A stretch of DNA of 19,837 nt from positions 1 to 19,837 of the forward strand of contig CAYQMB010000051.1 of the NCBI GenBank assembly GCA_964418565.1. The letters are read 5' to 3'. Both the position numbers and the translations under genes were made by a program. Shown here in pieces: positions 6,678 through 15,500 of this stretch. How positions within the stretch are numbered: position 1 is the stretch's first letter; the number at the start of each line of letters is the position of its first letter. The stretch is from JAQIBY01 sp964418565. GTDB lineage: Bacteria; Bacteroidota; Bacteroidia; Bacteroidales; ML635J-15. The notes under the pieces were generated by a model. The model worked only from the letters and a program-made list of their open reading frames with translations, searched no databases and was not told the DNA's origin.

Positions 6678-9605
6678 TTATCTTTTGACAAACTTCTTTC
6701 TCAGCATCTTTCCATCCTGTTGTATTTCCAGCATATACATGCCGGCAGGTAAATTTTGAATGATAATCCGGCTGCGTTTCTGCTCAAGGCTTTTCTGAAT
6801 GAATGCCCGGCCCCACAGGTCAAATATGGTGATGCTTGCGTTTCCGGCTTTGTTCAGTTCCAGGTATAGTAGGTTGCTTGCAGGATTCGGCCGGATGATG
6901 GCCTGCAAACCTTCAGGTTTTTTGATCTGAACCAGACTTTCCCCGTCAAGAAAGATGTCATCCAGATAGAGGTTAAACATCTGCGCATCGCTGTAACAAT
7001 GAAAGCCGATGTAATAAATCCCGGTTTCATCCACCTGAAAATCGGTGTTGACTTCCGTCCAGTTTGTGTATGTCATATCCGGAAGGTTGATGAGCGTGTC
7101 TTGCATGGCTTCCGCAGACTGAACGCTACCCAGACTAACAGACAGATTCTCCGGCCAGCTGGCATTTTCAATTTTGGTGAAGAAACTCAGGTTGTACAGC
7201 ATGTCGGTTTCCAGGTGAATGCATTTGGTGATGAGCCAGTCGTCCGCAGGATCCCAACTGCTGTATTCATAAACCAGAGCTCCTGAAGTTTCGTTGCCGG
7301 CACCATTCGTATATTCCCAGGTAAAACCATCTTCGTTAGCGTTGTCAATGAGCCAGTGGGTCAGTACCGTGTCCGAATTAAAAGGCACAGACCAGGGGAT
7401 TTCAGCCGCCTGTACATTTGAAAATTCCAGGCTCAGACTGTCGTTTGTGTTGTCAACATCACCCGGCATGGAGACAGAAACCTGCAAATTGTGCGTGCCA
7501 AAATCTGAAACCTGCAGCGCTTCGTCAAAGGTATATTCATAGAATTCACCCGGCGAGAGGTCTTCTGTGATGTTTTCCTGGGTGATGCTTCCATTCAGAT
7601 TGAATGCAATCGATACATTGGTAAATGTTTGTGAACACTGGTTTCTGACCAAAACGGACAGGCTCTCTGTATCCATATTGCAACTGCTATGCGGAGAAAG
7701 AATTTCCAGCAGTGCAATATCGGTTCCGCTTTGTTCGGTAATGCTCACATTGTCAATGATCATGTTCAGCATATCGGCATCGCTGCTGCACCTGAACCCA
7801 ATGTAATGATGCCCTGTTTCATCGGTGGTAAACAAAATATCCTGCGTCATCAAACTGCTGTTTTCAATGCTTGTTAATTCGTCCAGGAGCGTTGTCATGC
7901 CAGCAGATTCAGGATAGCTTCCAAGATGAATTTCCAGGCTTTGAGGCCAATAATTTCCGGTTGACGCATAATCAAAACTCAGTTTGTACATTCTATTGGG
8001 TTCCAGTTCCAGACACTGCGTGAATACCCAGTCATCAGCAGGGTTTTCATTGCCCTGATAAATGAGGTCTTCACTGTTGGTCTGGCTTAAAAACCAGGTA
8101 TTGCCATCACCATTTGCATCTTCGGTAAGCCAGCCAACAAAATTGTCGGCTATACTGAAATCGTTTTCATAAGGAAGTGAAGCGCAGGTAACATTGCGGA
8201 TTTGTTTTGTCAGGCTGTCGTTGCTGTTGTATTCATCGCTGGCCAGGTTGGTTATGATGGAAATATCAATGTCCTGACCGCTCATTCCCGTTAAATCAAT
8301 AGAATCGTTAAATGCATAGTCAATAGTATCATACGGCAAAATGGTATCTGTCATTGTTTCGCTAAGGATTTCAGTGCCATTGACAAACAAACTGAGAGGG
8401 ATGTCTGAAATGGTATCGTTCCCGTAGTTTTCCAGGGTGATAACTACCTGTGCAGGTTCAGTAAACGTCTGAGAATATGGCTCAATGATGGAGGTGGGTG
8501 TCACATCAAACTGTTTAATCGGGATGATTTCAATGATTGCTTCATTATCATCCGGGTAGAATGATTCTGTCAGGTTGTAAAACCCGCCAAAACTGTTCCA
8601 GCCCCAGTTGAAGTGCAGAAAGTCCTGTGTGTCATACCCGTCACATACCCAGGCGTGTCCTGCGGTCCCGAGGGTGTCATCATTAAAGCCGGCATACAAT
8701 ACCGGACGGCCTGCATCAATTTCCTGTTTCATGATGCTAATCCATTCGGCATCTGTATAAGAAGCGTTCAGTATACGGTGTGCGTTTGGCGAGTAGGAAA
8801 AGTAATCAACCAGTGGCTGAGCAGCGATGTTAGAACCTGAGCTGCTTGCTGAGTACTGCATCTCATAAGCAACGCCACAATGATACATGAGCGTGGCTGT
8901 CGGAATGCTTTGTGATCCGACGCTGTCGGGCATTTGATCCCAAAGGTATTCCGTTGAACCAAAATCAGCTGTCTGTGTACCATAAAATGGGGCATCGTAT
9001 GAATGGGTTCCTGTTCCGAACTGCGGATGTTCCCAGTAATTCATAACCTGAGCTGCAGCCGTGGCAACGCAGCCAACCACCGCATGATTGCAGGGGCCGC
9101 TTTCGTCTTCAGGGCAAAGCTCATTGTAGTAGCATCCCTGTCCCCATTTGCTTGTCATCAAAAAGGAAGTTCGCAAATCAGCCTTTGATCGATTGCCCTG
9201 CAGTCTTTGCCACTGTTTTTCTGCTTTCGGATTGGGCTTGCTCCCTGAAATCTCTTCAGCCATCGTATTGAAACAGCTTAGCACTGGAGCAGGGATGTTG
9301 TTCAGGTTATGATGCCCCTGAAAACTGTATGCCAGCACGGGTTGAACGTTGCGACTGGCTGACATGGCAATAAAGCCCCCGTTTTCAATCTGTAAAAGCA
9401 GTATGGTTGTGTCTCCATGATGGGTGAGGATGCGTTGGTCTGAAAATCTGACTTCCGATTTAGTATCATTATGAAGTGTGTGGAAATTTTCTGCTGCCTG
9501 CCTGATTTCCTGCCTGGTTTTATGGTTAGATTGCCCTGAAACGCTGATCAGACAAAAAAACATTATAACTGTTAGTGCAAAAGCTCTGATATTTTTTAAC
9601 GACAT
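6678..9605 (-). CDS. C10 (streptopain-like) cysteine protease with T9SS type A sorting domain
   Basis: This 975-residue secreted protease begins with a signal peptide (residues 1-24, ending SVSGQ). A propeptide resembling the streptopain inhibitor domain follows (about 30-125, with GGFIAMSASRNVQPVLAYS). The catalytic domain is about 140-365, with the nucleophile in HAVVGCVATAAAQVMNYW (Cys179), the general base in AGHAWVCDGY (His317) and FNWGW after it. Downstream are a CARDB-like segment (about 370-465), a choice-of-anchor-J/cleaved-adhesin-type module (about 470-630), a second CARDB-like segment and a second such module (about 740-885). The last 75 or so residues form a type A sorting domain (RPNPASNLLYLEL, ITIFDLWGR, LPAGMYMLEI, FVKR end). 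It should be exported by Sec and the T9SS and then anchored or released at the surface, where it would degrade proteins. It is monocistronic and divergent from the phosphate transporter. Confidence 0.92.
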   Translation of the reverse strand: MSLKNIRAFALTVIMFFCLISVSGQSNHKTRQEIRQAAENFHTLHNDTKSEVRFSDQRILTHHGDTTILLLQIENGGFIAMSASRNVQPVLAYSFQGHHNLNNIPAPVLSCFNTMAEEISGSKPNPKAEKQWQRLQGNRSKADLRTSFLMTSKWGQGCYYNELCPEDESGPCNHAVVGCVATAAAQVMNYWEHPQFGTGTHSYDAPFYGTQTADFGSTEYLWDQMPDSVGSQSIPTATLMYHCGVAYEMQYSASSSGSNIAAQPLVDYFSYSPNAHRILNASYTDAEWISIMKQEIDAGRPVLYAGFNDDTLGTAGHAWVCDGYDTQDFLHFNWGWNSFGGFYNLTESFYPDDNEAIIEIIPIKQFDVTPTSIIEPYSQTFTEPAQVVITLENYGNDTISDIPLSLFVNGTEILSETMTDTILPYDTIDYAFNDSIDLTGMSGQDIDISIITNLASDEYNSNDSLTKQIRNVTCASLPYENDFSIADNFVGWLTEDANGDGNTWFLSQTNSEDLIYQGNENPADDWVFTQCLELEPNRMYKLSFDYASTGNYWPQSLEIHLGSYPESAGMTTLLDELTSIENSSLMTQDILFTTDETGHHYIGFRCSSDADMLNMIIDNVSITEQSGTDIALLEILSPHSSCNMDTESLSVLVRNQCSQTFTNVSIAFNLNGSITQENITEDLSPGEFYEYTFDEALQVSDFGTHNLQVSVSMPGDVDNTNDSLSLEFSNVQAAEIPWSVPFNSDTVLTHWLIDNANEDGFTWEYTNGAGNETSGALVYEYSSWDPADDWLITKCIHLETDMLYNLSFFTKIENASWPENLSVSLGSVQSAEAMQDTLINLPDMTYTNWTEVNTDFQVDETGIYYIGFHCYSDAQMFNLYLDDIFLDGESLVQIKKPEGLQAIIRPNPASNLLYLELNKAGNASITIFDLWGRAFIQKSLEQKRSRIIIQNLPAGMYMLEIQQDGKMLRKKFVKR

Positions 9606-10073
9606 ATAATTGGGGTTTGTTCCACATCAGCTAAAATACAAATAAAATCAATGTGATGGTTACGTTACACAAATGTTAGTACGATATTAAGTGTGTTCTT
9701 GCGATTATGAAAATTATCAGGCAATTTGAACCATCCATTTATATTTTTTCGATATAAAACATGCAACCCCTTGAAAAGTACATAAACTGCGCGGCGTATC
9801 CTTAAATGATGTTTGGGATTTTATCCTGAGTTGGAAATTTACTTCAATATTTCCGGATAGAAACACTTGTTTGTGTGGTTTTTTATGTGTTTTAATCTTG
9901 GATGTTAGATTGAGTTTTTTGATGAATTTACTCCTAATGGTGTAAAATAATAGCTTTAAGCTCGCTTTCCTTATTATAAAAAAAGCGTAATATTTTGTAG
10001 CAGGAATTCGCTGGTAATCTCAATAAGTCATTATTTTTACTGCGGAAATTGAACGACAAAACAAAATTGAGAC
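9606..10073. other. 468-bp divergent intergenic region
   Basis: This AT-rich region separates the start of the leftward C10 protease from the start of the rightward phosphate cotransporter and must hold both promoters. No exact TAnnTTTG box was found at a good position. The nearest on the plus strand is TAATATTTTG near 9989-9998, which has two extra bases. No ORF, repeat or RNA gene was recognised. Confidence 0.6.
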
Positions 10074-11801
10074 ATGGAATATTCCATTTTTGATTTATTG
10101 AAGCTTCTGGGAGCTTTAGGCCTCTTTTTATTTGGGATGAAACTCATGAGTGAATCGCTTCAGAAAGTTGCCGGAGACAGATTACGTGGCATCTTATCTG
10201 CAATGACTTCCAACCGTTTCAAAGGGATATTTACCGGCTTTTTGATAACAGCAATTATTCAGTCTTCGTCGGCCACAACAGTTATGCTGGTGAGCTTTGT
10301 AAATGCCGGTCTGGTGACATTTGCCGAATCCATAGGCGTTATCATGGGCTCTAACATCGGAACGACGGTCACTGCCTGGCTGATCTCTATTCTGGGCTTT
10401 AAAGTTAATATCAGCGTTCTGGTGCTTCCTTTGATAGGAGTGACATTTCCCCTGCTGTTCTCCAAAAAACCCAACCGCTACAACTGGTCCATGGTGATCA
10501 TCGGCTTTGCGCTGATTTTTATAGGACTTGATTTCCTTAACCAATCGACCCCTGACATAAACAGCAATCCGGAAATACTCAGATTCCTGACGGATTTTTC
10601 TGATAAAGGCTTTTCTTCAGTTTTGATATTTATATTCATCGGAACCGTTATAACATTGATGATTCAGTCATCAAGTGCCTCCATGGCCTTAACATTGGTG
10701 ATGTGCTTTAATGGCTGGATCTCGTTTGAAATGGCGGCTGCAATGGTTCTTGGTCAAAACATTGGAACCACAATTACCGCGAATCTTGCGGCTTTAATTG
10801 CCAATACATCGGCAAAGCGTACAGCCCTGGCACATTTGATTTTTAATATGTTTGGTGTGCTGATGGTATTGCCCTTCTTTTTCAGTTTTCTGGAATTAAT
10901 CAGTGACATTGCAGTTCGAAACGGACTCAATTCGCCTTACGCAAGCGAGGGACAATCTGCAGCTCAAACAGCGGCTGCAATTCCGGTGGCATTGTCAATT
11001 TTCCACACTGTGTTTAATGTGCTCAATACCCTTATTCTGATTTGGTTTGTTAAACCCATCGAACGACTCGTTTTACGCCTTGTTAAACAAAAGGATGAGG
11101 ATGAGGAATTTAAACTCCAGTACATTAGCACTGGCTTGCTTTCAACCATCGACATGTCCATATTACAAGCCCGTAAAGAATTGATGGTATTCACTGAAAA
11201 AGTGGAAAGGATGTTTGATCGTACCCTTAAGATGCTGGAAGAGAAATCCTCAAAGCAGGTTGTGAAATGCCAGGAAAAAATCAAGAAAACAGAAGGCATT
11301 GCTGATGAATTTGAAGTTGAAATCACCGCCTACCTGACAGAAGTCTCTAAACAAGAGCTTTCTCCTTCATCGGCTGAAAGCATCAATCGCATGTTGCAGA
11401 TAACAACCCAGATTGAAAGCATTGCAGATGCCTGTTACACCATATCCAAAACTGTGGATCGAAAAATGACTCTAAAAGCAAAATTTGATGATAAACTCAA
11501 TCAAAATCTGGTCGATTTTGCGAATGAGGTGTCAAAACAATTTGCCGTGATGCTTGATGTTATCAGGGATCCGGATCTTACCGTTGATTTGTACAAAGTA
11601 AAGGCTATGATGCGTGATATCCGGGATATGCATGAAAAACTGCAAAAAGAACACTTCAAAAACCTTAAAAAGGGTGTTTATAAAACCAAAGTAGGGGTTG
11701 TTTATGCCGACACCTATGCTGAGTTGCTACATATTGGAGATTTAGCTAATCATGTGGTTCGCTTACTTGCATCGCAGGATGGTGTAAAGCATGATGTGTG
11801 A
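10074..11801 (+). CDS. Na+/phosphate cotransporter family protein with PhoU-like C-terminal domain
   Basis: This 575-residue inner-membrane protein has the internally duplicated NptA/YjbB-type transporter core (Na_Pi_cotrans). The signature QSSSATTVM at residues 63-71 is echoed by QSSSASMAL at 198-206. The following GSNIGTTVTAWL (92-103) is echoed by GQNIGTTITANL (227-238). About eight hydrophobic segments fill residues 8-335. The C-terminal part (about 345-565) is soluble, charged and helical, as in the PhoU-like domains fused to these transporters. The protein is expected to move inorganic phosphate with sodium, either taking it up or exporting it; direction cannot be read here. The start MEYSIFDLLKLLGALGLFLFG fits the usual N-terminus. 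No pho-type partner genes are adjacent, and the gene appears to stand alone. Confidence 0.93.
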   Translation: MEYSIFDLLKLLGALGLFLFGMKLMSESLQKVAGDRLRGILSAMTSNRFKGIFTGFLITAIIQSSSATTVMLVSFVNAGLVTFAESIGVIMGSNIGTTVTAWLISILGFKVNISVLVLPLIGVTFPLLFSKKPNRYNWSMVIIGFALIFIGLDFLNQSTPDINSNPEILRFLTDFSDKGFSSVLIFIFIGTVITLMIQSSSASMALTLVMCFNGWISFEMAAAMVLGQNIGTTITANLAALIANTSAKRTALAHLIFNMFGVLMVLPFFFSFLELISDIAVRNGLNSPYASEGQSAAQTAAAIPVALSIFHTVFNVLNTLILIWFVKPIERLVLRLVKQKDEDEEFKLQYISTGLLSTIDMSILQARKELMVFTEKVERMFDRTLKMLEEKSSKQVVKCQEKIKKTEGIADEFEVEITAYLTEVSKQELSPSSAESINRMLQITTQIESIADACYTISKTVDRKMTLKAKFDDKLNQNLVDFANEVSKQFAVMLDVIRDPDLTVDLYKVKAMMRDIRDMHEKLQKEHFKNLKKGVYKTKVGVVYADTYAELLHIGDLANHVVRLLASQDGVKHDV

Positions 11802-12094
11802 TAATCCTTTCTGCTAATCGTTTTTTTAATGAATTGTGTAGCTTGGAGTATAATCTGCTAATTCCAAAATCTTCAGGCATGAGAAAAACGCTGATGCGCT
11901 GCATCTGAATTCTTGTTTGAAACAGATATTTTATTGAATTTTATAACTCTTGTATCCTTTGTTATCACTAAAAGGTTCAAGAATCCGAACCAATATTACC
12001 AGTATTCGTACCATCCCTTCTCTTAGCATGCTTTACTATTGTCAGTGTTAATACATAATTAACTCAAGTTGATGAATTTATTGCGAACTAATAA

Positions 12095-12571
12095 ATGTTG
12101 TTTATGAAATCATGCCCCCTGATTTTGGTATTATCATTGCTGTCTTTTTCCTTGTTTGCACAGCATGCGGATGCAGAGAAAATGCATCCTTTTCTGGATG
12201 TTGAGCAATTTAAGCAAGAAACTGTAATTAAGCCTGTTGTAGATGAGATGCTTACTCATCAGGAGACTGAAGAAGGTTTGTTTGAGGCTTTTATTCCAAT
12301 AATGTCACCTCGTGGCATAACCGAATTGAATTTTAATCCGGAATTTATCAGAGAAGCACGCATCGTAAAAAGGAACAATGATTATTATCTGTATCTCAAG
12401 ACGGCATTCCCTGTAAATGCGGAGCAGATGATGGCAAAAGCATTTTATCAATTGAATGTGTGCTCTGTCCGAATGAATGGAAAAGACGTTGAAGTATACG
12501 ATTACGCCAGGGAATATCATCGCATGGAACGCGAGTTATTGCAAAACAACATTAATTACCTTCAAGACTGA
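12095..12571 (+). CDS. small secreted protein of unknown function, first gene of the adhesin/PorP unit
   Basis: I do not recognise this protein. It has 158 residues with a signal peptide (MLFMKSCPLILVLSLLSFSL, cleavage likely after FAQ). Met4 (12104) is an alternative start. The mature part is mixed alpha/beta, with a patterned middle (FEAFIPIMSPRGITELNFN, ARIVKRNNDYYLYLKTAFP), one Cys, and an acidic/basic helical end (YDYAREYHRMERELLQNN). There is no lipobox, no sorting domain and no transmembrane segment after the signal, so a periplasmic or secreted location is likely. Its TGA ends four bases before the ATG of the giant surface protein, which suggests co-transcription and coupled translation. 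It may be an accessory or chaperone-like factor for that protein; this is inferred from position only. Confidence 0.75.
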   Translation: MLFMKSCPLILVLSLLSFSLFAQHADAEKMHPFLDVEQFKQETVIKPVVDEMLTHQETEEGLFEAFIPIMSPRGITELNFNPEFIREARIVKRNNDYYLYLKTAFPVNAEQMMAKAFYQLNVCSVRMNGKDVEVYDYAREYHRMERELLQNNINYLQD

Positions 12572-12575
12572 TGTT

Positions 12576-15500
12576 ATGAAAGCATACAAACTGACATTAA
12601 TTATTGGTATGGCTTTACTCTTTACGATATTGTCTGTACCTCTGAGATCACAAACGTTTACCAATTCTACATCAACAAATATACCTTCCGGCAACACAAC
12701 ATGTGTACCTGTAAACGTAAGTGGTATTGGTAATATATCTGACAGTTATGGGTTAGAAGAGGTCTGTATTGACCTGGCCATAGATGTGACATATGATGTT
12801 TATATCTCACTTCAGGCTCCCGATGGAACAACTTATTACTTGTATTACAACGATGGCTTTGTCTCTGGTTCAGATATGTCTGTTACCTGCTTCAACTCTT
12901 CAGCTATTTCTCCCATATGGACTGCATCGCCGCCGTACAATGGCTCATACCAACCGGAAACCAACCTTGGGGGATTTAACAATGGTATGGATGCTGATGG
13001 TACATGGTACATCTGCATTGAAAACGCAACTGGTATATATGATGGAACGCTCAGTTCTGCATCCATTACGTTCTCTTCATCTCCATCAACAGCCTGCGGT
13101 GCCATAGCCAATGATGATTGTTTTTCTTCACCCTTGATTTGTGATTTTAATGGCTACTGTGGTACAACTTCCGGTTATTATACTGTGCCTGCCGGCCAGG
13201 ATGATGATATCAACGGTTGTGGTTACAGTCTGAACAATAATTCCTGGGTCGAGTTTGTTCCCAACAACTCCAGCGTAAGCATCGATGTTACCGTTTCTGA
13301 TTGCGCTGATGATTCAGGCGTCCAGTTTGGTGTATGGGAGTCAGCGGATTGCAATACTTTTACGCATGTTGATTGTGGCCCTGCCAATCCACTGATCGGA
13401 TCTCATACCATGAATTTTACCGGCCTGACAGTAGGCAATTCATACTACCTGATGATAGATGGTTATGCCGGTGATGTCTGCAATTACTCCTTTTTTGTGG
13501 ATGGAGGATCTGGTGTAACTGTTGTCGATATTCAGGAAGGCGATGACCTGGATGTTTGTCCGGGGGATGATATTAGTCTGAATGTGACCGACCTGCCTAA
13601 CGTTACATTTGATTGGGCATGGCCAACAGGAACGGATTCCGGAACAAGCATTAGCATCAATTCAGTTACTCCACCCTTTGATGTGGTGGTTACTGCTACT
13701 GGTGCCTGCAATTCCGTGACGGATACCATCCGTATTAATCAGGCCACAGATTGTTGCACGGCAGACGCTGGTTCAGATGTTGAAGTTTGTGCCAATGAGT
13801 CTGTTACTCTCACTGCCAGCGGTGGTGGAACTTATTCCTGGAGCGACGGGGTTTCTCAGGGTGTGGCTTTTTCACCTGCAGCTACAAACACATATACCGT
13901 AACTGTGGATGATGGTGCGGGTTGTACAGCTACAGATGATGTGTTGGTTACTGTCAATCCCTTGCCAGTAGCTGATGCCGGCTCTGATGAGGAACTCAAT
14001 TGTGCACTTACTTCGCTTAACCTGGATGGCAGTTCATCTTCCTCAGGTGCTGATTTTACTTACAATTGGTCAACTTCCGGAGGAAATATCCTCAGTGGTG
14101 CAACAACGGATTCACCCCTTGTGGATGCTGCAGGAAATTATACCCTCACAGTTAGCAATACAAACACAGGTTGTACTGCTGAAGATCAGACAACGATTAC
14201 GCAAGACATTGCAGCTCCTGTAGCAGATGCGGGTCCTGACCAGGTGATTACCTGTACAACAACAGAAGTTCAGCTTGATGGGACAGCTTCCTCATCAGGT
14301 GCAGATATACAATATTCATGGTCAACAGTGGACGGAAACATATTATCTGGTTTCTCTGGTTCTATCTCAACGGTTAATCAAGCTGGCTCTTACAGCTTGC
14401 AGGTGACAGACAACAATAATGCTTGTTCTTCTACCTCTCAGGTTATTGTCACCGAAAACACAACTATCCCTAATGTTTCCGTTGCTGTTGATCAAAACAT
14501 TACCTGTGTACAGCAGGAAGTAAACCTTGATGGGAGTGGAACAGATACCGGAGCAGACTTTGCCTATCTTTGGAGTACGGTTGATGGTAACATACTTTCC
14601 GGAGCTACCGGTCTGACACCACTGGTTGATCAGGGAGGTACTTATACTTTGCAGGTCACAAACACTTCCTCCGGTTGTGCCGCCTCAGATGATCTGAATG
14701 TTGTTGAAGATCAGGATTCTCCGATTGCTTCAGCAGGTTCAGATATGGAAATAACCTGCGATCAGTTGACCCTGAACCTGGATGGCAGTGCATCTTCATC
14801 AGGAATCGATTATGCCTATTCATGGAGTACTACAGATGGAAATATTGTCTCTGGATCAACAAGTCAGTCACCACTCGTGGATGCTGACGGAACGTATACA
14901 ATTGAGGTTACAAATAGCACCAATGGCTGTACATCCACCGATCAGGTTTTAGTTAATGAAAACACAACTGCACCAACCGCCTCAGCTGGAGCAGATCAGG
15001 AGCTAACCTGTTCGGTGACCAGCCTGTCCCTGGATGGTGGTGCATCTGATTCAGGTGCCGGGTATTCCATCCTTTGGGGTACAACGGACGGAAATATCGT
15101 AAGTGATGGAGCTACTACAACACCAATTGTTAATCAGCCGGGCATTTATACAATCAATATTGAAAACACAGCCAATGGTTGTACGGCTTCTGACGATGTA
15201 GAGGTTACACAGAATGCAGTAGTTCCAATGGCTTCTGCTGGTGATAATCAGAGCTTAACTTGTGATGTGTCTTCACTGACACTTGATGGCTCAGCCTCAG
15301 AAAGCGGAGCCAGCATCGTTTATGCATGGACAACAAGCGATGGGAACATTGTCAGTGGCAGTGCTACTCAGTCTCCTTTAATTGATGCACCGGGGACATA
15401 CATCATTGAGGTTCTTAATACCAGCTCAGGTTGTTCTTCCCAGGACAATGTACAGGTTACGGATGATGCCAATCCACCGGCAGCATCAGCCGGCAGTGAT

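Noticed and set aside
6666..6691. TTGTCAA / TTGACAA inverted repeat at the 3' end of the C10 protease gene, considered as a terminator.
   Set aside because: The stem is AT-rich with a 12-base loop, no T-run follows on either strand, and it overlaps the last codons of the gene.
12477..12575. Upstream in-frame ATG extending the giant surface protein by 33 codons.
   Set aside because: It lies inside the preceding gene in another frame, and the extension would place a polar segment before a perfect signal peptide starting at 12576.
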